A stretch of DNA of 5,091 nucleotides. Source: CAIZIN01 sp964483025. GTDB lineage: Bacteria; Patescibacteriota; Minisyncoccia; Phycocordibacterales; CAIZIN01. The notes beneath the pieces were generated by a model. The model saw nothing but the letters and a program-made list of their open reading frames with translations. It did not search any database and was not told where the DNA came from. The stretch's first letter is position 1, and each line of letters opens with the position of its first letter. A program made the position numbers and the translations under genes. Below, one piece after another: positions 1-4,860 of the stretch. The stretch spans positions 1 to 5,091 of the forward strand of contig CAYZZT010000047.1 of the NCBI GenBank assembly GCA_964483025.1, written 5' to 3'.

Positions 1-1253
1 ATTATAAAGAAGATTATGATGGATATGGCGGAATTGAAAAATATTATAATGATTTATTGAAGGGCACAAATGGTAAAAAACTTACAGAGACAGATGCTTT
101 GGGTAAAGTTACTTCTACAAGTGTTCTGGAGCCACCAAAGCATGGAGAAGAATTGAAGCTCACAATCGATAAAGGTGTTCAGGCAAAAATGTATGAAATA
201 ATTGCAAAACTCTCAAGAGATTCTGGTTTTGATGGAGGAGCGGGAGCGATTATGGATGTAAATACTGGAGAAATACTCGCAGTAACCTCATATCCAGAAT
301 ATGACTCAAATGTTATGACAGACGGGCAGGATTCTGCTGTTATAGGCGCGTATTTTAAAGACAAAAGAAATCCATTTATTGAAAGAGCTATCGACGGGCT
401 TTATACTCCTGGTTCTATTATAAAACCTTTTATGGCTATCGCTGCTTTGGAGGAAAATACAATTTCTCCAAATAAACAAATTTTAAGTACCGGTTCTATA
501 AGTATTCCAAATCCATATAATCCAAAAGAAAAAACTATTTTTAAGGATTGGAAGGCAAATGGATGGGTGGATATGCGACATGCTATATCTGTTTCTTGCG
601 ATGTATATTTTTATGCTGTTGGTGGTGGATATGCAGATCAAAAAGGTTTAGGTATTGCAAATATCGAAAAATATATGAGACTTTTTGGTTTTGGACAACC
701 ACTTCCGGATTCGTTTTTTGCGAGCAAAGCAGGTTTGATTCCTACGCCGGAGTGGAAAGCAAAGACTTTTCCAACAGATTCTGTGTGGCGTCTTGGAAAT
801 ACATATCACTCTTCTATTGGACAATATGGTTTTCAGGTCACGCCAATGCAGGCACTTCGAGCTGTGGCATCTCTAGCAAATAATGGCAAATTACTTTCAC
901 CTGTTATTTTGAAGGATGTTACTGCTAACTCGTTGCCTCAAGAAATACCTGTTGATAAAGCAAATATACAAATTGCAAAAGAGGGGATGAGGCTCTCTGT
1001 AACAGAGGGTGTTGCTAAGGGTTTGAATATGGAAGCTTTGCACGTGGCTGCAAAAACAGGGACAGCCGAGCTTGGTGTAAAAAAAGATTTTGTGAATTCT
1101 TGGGTGACAGGTTTCTTTCCTTATGAAAATCCAAAATATGCTTTTGTGGTGATGATGGAAAGGGGCTCTGTAAAAAATACTGTGGGAGGTGTATTTGTGA
1201 TGAGAACACTTTTGGAGTGGATGTATGCGAATACGCCGGAGTATGTGAAGTGA
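1..1253 (+). CDS. mrdA: Penicillin-binding protein 2 (class B peptidoglycan D,D-transpeptidase), 5'-truncated
   Basis: This gene encodes the membrane-anchored transpeptidase that cross-links peptidoglycan on the outer face of the cytoplasmic membrane, normally with RodA in the elongation machinery. The frame is open from the window edge (first full codon at 3), so the N-terminal membrane anchor is missing. The visible 416 residues begin with a GIEKYYNDLLKGTNG stretch typical of the dimerisation domain. The transpeptidase domain follows, starting near GAGAIMDVNTGEILA. Its three active-site motifs are present: SIIK, with the nucleophile serine codon at 414-416 (visible residue 138); SCD at 594-602, the PBP2-style form of SxN; and KTG at 1053-1061 (residue 351). 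The Ser-to-KTG distance of 213 residues fits PBP2. The SCD motif and the GWVDMRHAISVSCDVYFY context favour PBP2 over FtsI. The stop TGA at 1251-1253 is the first part of a stem-loop. A TTG at 57 is internal and is not the start. Confidence 0.95.
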   Translation, partial: YKEDYDGYGGIEKYYNDLLKGTNGKKLTETDALGKVTSTSVLEPPKHGEELKLTIDKGVQAKMYEIIAKLSRDSGFDGGAGAIMDVNTGEILAVTSYPEYDSNVMTDGQDSAVIGAYFKDKRNPFIERAIDGLYTPGSIIKPFMAIAALEENTISPNKQILSTGSISIPNPYNPKEKTIFKDWKANGWVDMRHAISVSCDVYFYAVGGGYADQKGLGIANIEKYMRLFGFGQPLPDSFFASKAGLIPTPEWKAKTFPTDSVWRLGNTYHSSIGQYGFQVTPMQALRAVASLANNGKLLSPVILKDVTANSLPQEIPVDKANIQIAKEGMRLSVTEGVAKGLNMEALHVAAKTGTAELGVKKDFVNSWVTGFFPYENPKYAFVVMMERGSVKNTVGGVFVMRTLLEWMYANTPEYVK

Positions 1254-1290
1254 CACAAAACAACGAGCGAAGCGACTATGTTTTGTGTCA
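1251..1290 (+). repeat. Stop-overlapping stem-loop, conserved 16-nt loop (copy 1)
   Basis: TGACACAAAACA (1251-1262) and TGTTTTGTGTCA (1279-1290) form a perfect 12-bp stem around the 16-nt loop ACGAGCGAAGCGACTA (1263-1278). The left arm starts exactly on the TGA stop of the PBP2 gene. The loop matches copies at 4631-4646 and 5053-5068 (minus strand), while the stems share no sequence beyond their outer ends. There is no T-run downstream, so it is not a textbook intrinsic terminator, though it may still act at the transcript 3' end. Confidence 0.85.
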
Positions 1291-1477
1291 TCCCAGAAAT
1301 CCGACCCGAGAGGATTATCTGGGATCCAGGACTCGACTCGAAATTTTTCAGACTGGAATTTCCCGACCTACTGTCGCAGTACACCTTTTCGACTTTTTGT
1401 TTCGCTTCACTCACAAAAATTCTGAAAAGCTTTTTCATTCTGGTACTCACCAGAATTTCAACCTCCGCGGGAATGAC
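1287..1477. repeat. MITE-like folded intergenic repeat with terminal inverted repeats
   Basis: The 191-bp segment begins GTCATCCC (1287-1294) and ends GGGAATGAC (1469-1477), which are near-perfect terminal inverted repeats. Inside are nested palindromes: ATCCCAGAAATCC against GGATTATCTGGGAT (1290-1325), TTTTCAGA (1345-1352) against TCTGAAAA (1421-1428), TTTTTGT (1394-1400) against ACAAAAA (1413-1419), and ATTCTGGT-actc-ACCAGAAT (1437-1456). In translation it gives VIPEIRPERI on the plus strand and VIPAEVEI on the minus strand. This is the kind of pseudo-peptide produced by the widespread noncoding GTCATTCCCGCG-type repeats. No transposase is present, so it would be non-autonomous if mobile. 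The family assignment is by resemblance only. Confidence 0.55.
1394..1419 (-). repeat. Divergent, shorter relative of the conserved-loop stem-loop
   Basis: Read on the minus strand, a 7-bp stem (TTTTTGT / ACAAAAA) encloses GAGTGAAGCGAA. This loop agrees at 10 of 12 positions with the GAGCGAAGCGAC part of the loop at 1263-1278. It lies inside the folded repeat and is not at a gene end. It may be a relative of the three full copies or a chance similarity. Confidence 0.35.
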
Positions 1478-1543
1478 AAATGCAAAGTGGTAAAAATGCA
1501 AAATAAAAACTGCTCACTAGAAATTTTGGGAGCGGATTTGGGT

Positions 1544-1852
1544 TTAGATTAGGAACCCGCAGGTTCTCAGCTTCATCAACTCCATAGCTAATCGGTGTTG
1601 ATTGATAACTTTCGAGGTTGGGTCTGTGGCTTTGTCGATACTGATCAACAACCAAGTGGAAAGAGGTGTCTCACTTCCCAGAGAAACACATTCTCCCATC
1701 GAGATTTCTTGTGCGACAACTTCCTTTTCACTTTTGATTTCCTCAGTGTAGTAATTATTGAAGTCCTCTTCAGAAGCGAACTGATTCCATGTAATAAGGC
1801 CATTATATGGGCCATTGGTAATATTGCGAAATGCTACATTGTACATATTCAT
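1544..1852 (-). CDS. Small protein of unknown function (102 aa)
   Basis: I do not recognise a named family. The 102-residue product looks like a real soluble protein. It has mixed, well-spread composition, an acidic central stretch (SEEDFNNYYTEEIKSEKEVV, residues about 27-46), two cysteines and no membrane segment or signal peptide. The later part (PLSTWLLISIDKATD followed by a helix-prone INQHRLAMELMKL) suggests an alpha/beta fold; this is inference. The start is the ATG at 1850-1852, with an in-frame ATG at 1844-1846 as the alternative. Neither has a Shine-Dalgarno sequence. A good promoter lies about 35 bp upstream (1889-1916), which supports the gene being expressed alone. It shares the minus strand with the alpha-CTD-like gene upstream but is separated from it by a terminator. 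A regulatory or stress role cannot be argued from the sequence. Confidence 0.72.
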   Translation of the reverse strand: MNMYNVAFRNITNGPYNGLITWNQFASEEDFNNYYTEEIKSEKEVVAQEISMGECVSLGSETPLSTWLLISIDKATDPTSKVINQHRLAMELMKLRTCGFLI

Positions 1853-1888
1853 TATGGTTTGTTGTTTTGTGGCGGCATATCCATAAGC

Positions 1889-1916
1889 AATTTACTACTT
1901 ATTCTAAAAATGTCAA
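1889..1916 (-). promoter_or_regulatory. Sigma70-type promoter for the 102-aa gene
   Basis: On the minus strand a perfect TTGACA -35 box (1911-1916) is followed after 16 bp by TAAATT (1889-1894), a 4/6 match to the -10 consensus. Transcription would start near 1882, leaving a leader of about 30 nt with no Shine-Dalgarno motif before the ATG at 1852. The -35 sits just downstream of the terminator of the preceding minus-strand gene, as expected for an independent transcription unit. Confidence 0.6.
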
Positions 1917-1927
1917 ATCCAAAATGA

Positions 1928-1957
1928 AAACCCTAGCAAGTGTACTTGCTAGGGTTT
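1928..1957 (-). terminator. Intrinsic terminator of the alpha-CTD-like gene
   Basis: AAACCCTAGCAAGT (1928-1941) and ACTTGCTAGGGTTT (1944-1957) form a perfect 14-bp stem (the innermost pair probably opens to give a 4-nt loop). On the minus strand the stem is followed by a T-rich stretch, TTTTCATTTT if the last stem bases are included. It lies 24 bp past the stop at 1982-1984. The plus-strand exit is A-rich, so it should work mainly leftward. Confidence 0.8.
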
Positions 1958-1981
1958 GGTAAAAAACTCGTTTCGATTGGG

Positions 1982-2425
1982 TTATAAACCCATGTCTCGG
2001 AGTTTGTTTTCGCAATCAATTAAACAGCCGACACCAAATTCAGGGATTTGCATCAAATCACCTGTCTTCTTGAAGACCAATGTGAGCAAGTCGCCGATGG
2101 TTTTGATTTTCTTCGCCTTTTTGGTGAGGCAATTGAATGTTCTTGTCTTGAGTCCGAGTTCGGAAATGGGCAGTGTCTTGATTGTCTCAAGGTCACCACT
2201 GGGCTTCTTTGCACGTTTCTTGATATGAGTCGTCTTCGGCATTTTCTTGCCGTTGGCTCTATCGACGAGTCGGATAACAACAGAAGCTACAGGCTCGATC
2301 GGCTCGCTATCCAACCAGAAGACCGGTCTGTGTCCCTTGGGGAACATTTTCCGCTTCTTCTTGAAATAGGGGGAGAGGAGGTCGAGGAGTTCGGCTTGGT
2401 CGCGACGGTTCATTCTTGGTTGCAT
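1982..2425 (-). CDS. Stand-alone RNA polymerase alpha C-terminal-domain-like DNA-binding protein (147 aa)
   Basis: The last 64 residues or so (84-147) match the alpha-CTD of RpoA, the helix-hairpin-helix module that contacts UP-element DNA and activators. TRTFNCL aligns with VRSANCL of E. coli alpha, so the counterparts of Arg265, Asn268 and Cys269 are R95, N98 and C99. IGDLL and IPEFG follow, with G131 matching Gly296. The Lys298, Ser299 and Glu302 equivalents are G133, C134 and D137. The N-terminal 80 residues are basic (FKKKRKMFPKGHR, KKRAKK) and match nothing I know. There is no alpha-NTD, so it cannot assemble polymerase; a promoter- or DNA-binding accessory role is inference. I start it at the ATG 2423-2425 because a strong promoter (-10 at 2451-2456) lies inside the longer frame open to 2491. 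The ATG at 2411-2413 (143 aa) is also possible. GC content is clearly above its neighbours. Confidence 0.78.
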   Translation of the reverse strand: MQPRMNRRDQAELLDLLSPYFKKKRKMFPKGHRPVFWLDSEPIEPVASVVIRLVDRANGKKMPKTTHIKKRAKKPSGDLETIKTLPISELGLKTRTFNCLTKKAKKIKTIGDLLTLVFKKTGDLMQIPEFGVGCLIDCENKLRDMGL

Positions 2426-2431
2426 TTGTTT

Positions 2432-2444
2432 TGGGACTATCCCA
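2432..2444 (-). promoter_or_regulatory. Small hairpin at the predicted mRNA 5' end
   Basis: TGGGA-tag-TCCCA on the minus strand is a perfect 5-bp hairpin with a 3-nt loop. It begins within a base or two of the transcription start predicted from the -10 box at 2451-2456 and ends 6 nt before the chosen ATG. A 5'-terminal hairpin could protect the mRNA from 5'-end-dependent decay, or it could be chance. Confidence 0.35.
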
Positions 2445-2450
2445 TTTTGA

Positions 2451-2479
2451 ATTATATACCAATTCAAGCAAAAAGTCAA
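2451..2479 (-). promoter_or_regulatory. Strong sigma70-type promoter for the alpha-CTD-like gene
   Basis: The minus strand has TTGACT (2474-2479), a 17-bp spacer and a perfect TATAAT (2451-2456). This is the best-matching complete promoter in the window. Start of transcription is predicted near 2445, about 20 nt before the ATG at 2425. It decides the start codon, since the ATG at 2491 would lie upstream of the transcript. Confidence 0.78.
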
Positions 2480-2535
2480 ATTGTGTTGCAAAATGTGTGT
2501 AAGGCGAAAATGTGAAATTTGTAGTCAATAATTAG

Positions 2536-2571
2536 AACATTTACAACATTTAGAACACGTATAACAATATT
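2536..2571 (+). repeat. Period-9 AACA tandem repeat upstream of greA
   Basis: AACA recurs at 2536, 2545, 2554 and 2563, exactly 9 bp apart, in units AACATTTAC, AACATTTAG, AACACGTAT and AACAATATT. The array ends just before the greA promoter. A reverse-complement version follows greA (3086-3129). Confidence 0.55.
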
Positions 2572-2575
2572 TATC

Positions 2576-2603
2576 TTGTTTTTTTCTGCTTTTCTGCTAT
2601 TAT
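2576..2603 (+). promoter_or_regulatory. Extended -10 promoter of greA, near-leaderless
   Basis: TATTAT (2598-2603) is preceded by TG at 2595-2596 with one base between, giving an extended -10, and by TTGTTT (2576-2581) 16 bp upstream as a weak -35. Transcription is expected at about 2609-2611, directly in front of the ATG at 2612. The greA transcript would then be leaderless or nearly so. Confidence 0.6.
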
Positions 2604-2611
2604 ACAAAAAT

Positions 2612-3079
2612 ATGGATACATCAAAACACTATCTAACAAAAGAAAAATTAGAAGAGCTCAAAGGGGAGCTTGTTGTTTTAAAGACAAAAAAACGCAAAGA
2701 GATTGCGGAGGATTTGGAGTATGCACGAGCTCTCGGTGATCTTTCTGAAAATGCCGAATATCATGCGGCGAGAGAAATGCAGGCGAATGTGGAAGACCGA
2801 ATAAATAAGATTGAAGATATTTTGAAAAACGCTGAAATAGTTACTTTTCAACATAGTGAAAGTGTGAATATGGGCTCTACTGTAACAATACAGAAAATTG
2901 CTGATAAAGTTGAAAAAACATATACAATTGTGGGTTCAGAAGAATCAAATATGTCTTTGCAGAAAATTTCAAATATTTCTCCACTCGGAAAAGAATTGAT
3001 GGGAAGGAAGAAAGGTGATACATTTAAATTAACTACACCCGCAGGTGTTGTTGATTATAAAATAATATCAATAGCGTAG
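2612..3079 (+). CDS. greA: Transcription elongation factor GreA
   Basis: GreA enters the RNA polymerase secondary channel and stimulates cleavage of backtracked RNA, rescuing stalled complexes in the cytoplasm. The 155-aa product has the normal length. An N-terminal antiparallel coiled coil (residues about 8-76) carries the tip motif GDLSENAEYHAARE; D43 and E46 correspond to the two acidic residues that place the catalytic Mg2+ (D41 and E44 in E. coli). The C-terminal FKBP-like domain (about 83-155) ends with the family signature SPLGKELMGRKKGDTF. I choose the ATG at 2612 because the residues encoded upstream of it in frame (from 2576) are hydrophobic, absent from the family and overlap the promoter. 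There is no Shine-Dalgarno sequence. The gene is followed on the same strand by lysS after 91 bp; greA-lysS adjacency is seen in other bacteria, so they may be partly co-transcribed. Confidence 0.96.
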   Translation: MDTSKHYLTKEKLEELKGELVVLKTKKRKEIAEDLEYARALGDLSENAEYHAAREMQANVEDRINKIEDILKNAEIVTFQHSESVNMGSTVTIQKIADKVEKTYTIVGSEESNMSLQKISNISPLGKELMGRKKGDTFKLTTPAGVVDYKIISIA

Positions 3080-3085
3080 AGGGAA

Positions 3086-3129
3086 TGTTCTAGTGTTTTA
3101 AATGTTCTAGATGTTCTATATGTTTTGAG
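3086..3129 (+). repeat. Period-9 TGTT tandem repeat between greA and lysS
   Basis: TGTT recurs at 3086, 3094, 3103, 3112 and 3121 (spacings 8, 9, 9, 9), with best units TGTTCTAGA and TGTTCTATA. TGTTCTA is the reverse complement of TAGAACA found in the array before greA, so the gene is flanked by the same type of repeat in inverted orientation. Confidence 0.5.
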
Positions 3130-3131
3130 TT

Positions 3132-3160
3132 TATTTTTTATTTTTTATTTTTTATTTTTA
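3132..3160 (+). repeat. T-rich heptamer repeat (TATTTTT) before lysS
   Basis: Single A residues at 3133, 3140, 3147, 3154 and 3160 interrupt an otherwise pure T tract at spacings of 7, 7, 7 and 6. The tract could help end greA transcription. TTGAGT (3125-3130) with TATTTT (3146-3151), or TAAATT (3159-3164) directly before the ATG, could be lysS promoter parts, but none is a convincing pair. Confidence 0.45.
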
Positions 3161-3170
3161 AATTTGAAAC

Positions 3171-4631
3171 ATGGCCTCAATTGATGAGCTACGCGAGGTT
3201 CGCTTAGCAAAACTAGAAAAACTAAAAGAAAAGGGGATTGACCCATATCCCTCAACTACTTTTGCTACACATACAATATCAAAAGCTGTAGAAGATTTTG
3301 ATAAACTTTCGGAATCACAGGAAATTGTAACACTTGACGGGCGAGTGATGTCCATTCGTGCACAAGGGGCATTAATTTTCTTAAATTTTTTCGATGGTAC
3401 AGGAAATTTTCAGGCGCTTCTAAAGAATGAGGAAAATACAAAAGATGCTTTCGAGCTTTTCCTCGATACTGTTGACATTGGAGATTTTATTGAAATGTCT
3501 GGTACGCTTTTTGTAACTAAAACTGGGCAGAAAACAATACAAGTTGGAGCTTGGAGAATGCTCACAAAAACTTTACTTCCACTTCCAGAAAAATGGCATG
3601 GCCTTCAAGATGCTGACGAAAGATTTCGTAAGCGATATCTTGATTTGCTTGGAAATGAAGAAATCCGTGATTATTTTGTAAAGAAAGCAAAATTTTGGAA
3701 AACAGCTCGTGATTTTTTTACTGATAAAGATTTTCTAGAAGTTGAAACACCTACTTTAGAAATTACAACTGGAGGTGCAGAAGCTCGACCGTTTAAAACG
3801 CATCATAACGATTTTGATATTGATGTATTTTTGCGAATTTCAGTCGGTGAGCTTTGGCAAAAAAGATTAATGGCTGGAGGTTTTCCTCGAACATTTGAAA
3901 TTGGTAAGGTTTACAGAAATGAGGGGACAAGCCCTGACCATTTGCAGGAATTTACAAATTTGGAATGCTATTCTGCTTTTATGAATTTAGATCAAGGCAA
4001 GGCCTTGGTGAGAGATTTGTATATTAAATTAGCGACTGAAGTTTTTGGAAAAACAGAATTTACAACAAGGGGCCACACTTTTGATTTAGGTAATGAATGG
4101 GGAGAAATTGATTATGTTTCTGAAGTGGAAAAACAAACAGGTGTAAATGTGCTTGATGCAACAGAGAAGGAGATGGAAGAAGCTCTACAGAAACTCGGTG
4201 TGAAGTATGATGGGAAAAATAGAGAGAGAATGATGGACTCACTTTGGAAATATTGTCGGAAAAATATTTCAGGCCCTGTATTTCTTGTGAATCATCCAAA
4301 GGTTGTGGCACCACTTTCAAAGGAGAATAAAGATGATCCTCGCAAAACAGAAATGTTTCAAGTGATAATTGCTGGAAGTGAGATTGGAAGGGCTCATGCA
4401 GAGCTTAATGACCCAATTGATCAAGCTAAACGATTTGAAATTCAAAATAAGTTGATTGCGGAAGGGGATGAAGAGGCAATGATGCCAGATACAGAATTTG
4501 TTGAGATGCTCGAGCATGGTATGCCACCCGTATTTGGATTTGGTTTTGGTGAAAGATTTTTCTCATTCCTTTTGGATAAACCAATACGAGATACACAAAT
4601 GTTTCCGCTGATGAAGCCTCAAGAAAAATAA
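3171..4631 (+). CDS. lysS: Lysyl-tRNA synthetase, class II
   Basis: LysRS charges tRNA-Lys with lysine using ATP in the cytoplasm. The 486-aa protein is close to the usual bacterial length. An N-terminal helix leads into the OB-fold anticodon-binding domain (about 52-135; LDGRVMSIRAQG, FFDGTGNFQ). The catalytic domain holds motif 1 (DKDFLEVETPTL, 185-196), GGAEARPF (201-208), motif 2 (FEIGKVYRNEGTSPDHLQEF, 242-261, with ATP-binding R249) and motif 3 (GFGERFFSFLLD to RDTQMFPLMKP, 458-483, with R462). Departures from E. coli are SVGELWQKRL in place of APELYLKRL, HLQEF in place of HNPEF, and GERF in place of GIDR. They look like a lineage variant rather than damage. The start ATG at 3171 lacks a Shine-Dalgarno sequence and follows a T-rich heptamer tract. 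The terminal codons and the TAA stop are built into a stem-loop. Confidence 0.97.
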   Translation: MASIDELREVRLAKLEKLKEKGIDPYPSTTFATHTISKAVEDFDKLSESQEIVTLDGRVMSIRAQGALIFLNFFDGTGNFQALLKNEENTKDAFELFLDTVDIGDFIEMSGTLFVTKTGQKTIQVGAWRMLTKTLLPLPEKWHGLQDADERFRKRYLDLLGNEEIRDYFVKKAKFWKTARDFFTDKDFLEVETPTLEITTGGAEARPFKTHHNDFDIDVFLRISVGELWQKRLMAGGFPRTFEIGKVYRNEGTSPDHLQEFTNLECYSAFMNLDQGKALVRDLYIKLATEVFGKTEFTTRGHTFDLGNEWGEIDYVSEVEKQTGVNVLDATEKEMEEALQKLGVKYDGKNRERMMDSLWKYCRKNISGPVFLVNHPKVVAPLSKENKDDPRKTEMFQVIIAGSEIGRAHAELNDPIDQAKRFEIQNKLIAEGDEEAMMPDTEFVEMLEHGMPPVFGFGFGERFFSFLLDKPIRDTQMFPLMKPQEK

Positions 4632-4659
4632 GAAGCAAAGCGACTATATTTTTCTTGAG
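4618..4659 (+). repeat. Stop-overlapping stem-loop, conserved 16-nt loop (copy 2)
   Basis: CTCAAGAAAAATA (4618-4630) pairs perfectly with TATTTTTCTTGAG (4647-4659), giving 13 bp around the 16-nt loop AGAAGCAAAGCGACTA (4631-4646). The loop matches copy 1 at 13 of 16 positions. The left arm consists of the last lysS codons, and the TAA stop (4629-4631) spans the stem-loop border. A GC-rich palindrome follows immediately. The T-rich right arm gives it some terminator character. Confidence 0.85.
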
Positions 4660-4691
4660 CCCCGCCCTTCTTTAAGTATTTAAGGGCGGGG
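4660..4691 (+). repeat. GC-rich REP-like palindrome (copy 1)
   Basis: CCCCGCCCTT (4660-4669) pairs with AAGGGCGGGG (4682-4691) over a 12-nt loop, CTTTAAGTATTT. It abuts the stem-loop that ends lysS. Its reverse complement differs from the palindrome at 5009-5040 by a single loop base. It may contribute to 3'-end processing or stability of the lysS mRNA. Confidence 0.8.
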
Positions 4692-4709
4692 TGGGTGAGA
4701 AAGACATAT

Positions 4710-4737
4710 AACACATAACACATAACATATAACAAAT
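4710..4737 (+). repeat. Period-7 AACAYAT tandem repeat
   Basis: AACA starts at 4710, 4717, 4724 and 4731, exactly 7 bp apart, in units AACACAT, AACACAT, AACATAT and AACAAAT. The array is followed directly by the terminator at 4740. The core AACA is shared with the array upstream of greA, where the period is 9. Confidence 0.6.
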
Positions 4738-4739
4738 AG

Positions 4740-4771
4740 CCAGATTTTACGAAGTAAAATCTGGGTTTTTT
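4740..4771 (+). terminator. Intrinsic terminator downstream of lysS
   Basis: CCAGATTTTAC (4740-4750) and GTAAAATCTGG (4754-4764) form a perfect 11-bp stem with a GAA loop, followed by GTTTTTT (4765-4771). This is the best textbook rho-independent terminator on the plus strand. It lies about 110 bp past the lysS stop, after the palindromes, and is probably the real end of the transcript. Confidence 0.88.
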
Positions 4772-4817
4772 GATGTTGCTATTGACTGGAGACTACATAA
4801 TATTTACTGCACAAAAC

Positions 4818-4826
4818 TGTGGATAA
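4818..4826 (-). promoter_or_regulatory. Single DnaA-box match
   Basis: The minus strand reads TTATCCACA, a perfect match to the DnaA box consensus TTATNCACA. It is the only exact copy I noticed here and has no adjacent AT-rich unwinding region or cluster, so it is not evidence of an origin. It sits just upstream of the promoter-like site at 4832-4860. Confidence 0.4.
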
Positions 4827-4831
4827 CTTTG

Positions 4832-4860
4832 TTGTGCTTTGGTATGGTGTGGGATATAAT
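4832..4860 (+). promoter_or_regulatory. Promoter-like site with consensus TATAAT
   Basis: A perfect TATAAT (4855-4860) lies 17 bp after TTGTGC (4832-4837), a weak -35 that is also one arm of an inverted repeat with GCACAA (4809-4814). Transcription would run right from about 4867. No reading frame with gene-like length follows in the window, so the product, if any, is a noncoding transcript, a long leader or a relic. Confidence 0.5.

Noticed and set aside
1254..1493. In-frame continuation of PBP2 for 79 codons after its TGA (possible readthrough or recoded UGA)
   Set aside because: The extension encodes stem-loop and repeat sequence (VIPEIRPERI-type pseudo-peptide), PBP2 is already complete past its KTG motif, and other genes show no sign of UGA recoding. 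I count it as chance openness of a repeat.
1121..1501. Open minus-strand frame of 126 codons
   Set aside because: It overlaps the PBP2 3' end and the folded repeat in antisense; its VIPAEVEI stretch is a pseudo-peptide of the repeat.
1512..1533. Possible terminator for the 102-aa gene (GCTC / GAGC before a T-rich stretch, minus strand)
   Set aside because: Only 4 bp pair over a 14-nt loop. The T-rich exit is suggestive but the stem is too weak to call.
1595..1927. Open plus-strand frame of 110 codons opposite the small minus-strand gene
   Set aside because: It has erratic composition, runs through the minus-strand promoter, and has no start context; it is a shadow of the 102-aa gene.
2048..2515. 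Open plus-strand frame of 155 codons opposite the alpha-CTD-like gene
   Set aside because: The opposite strand has recognisable alpha-CTD homology, a promoter and a terminator, so this frame is its shadow.
4818..4860. Possible replication origin (DnaA box beside AT-rich DNA and repeats)
   Set aside because: There is one exact DnaA box only, no cluster, no neighbouring dnaA, dnaN or gyrase gene, and no clear unwinding region.
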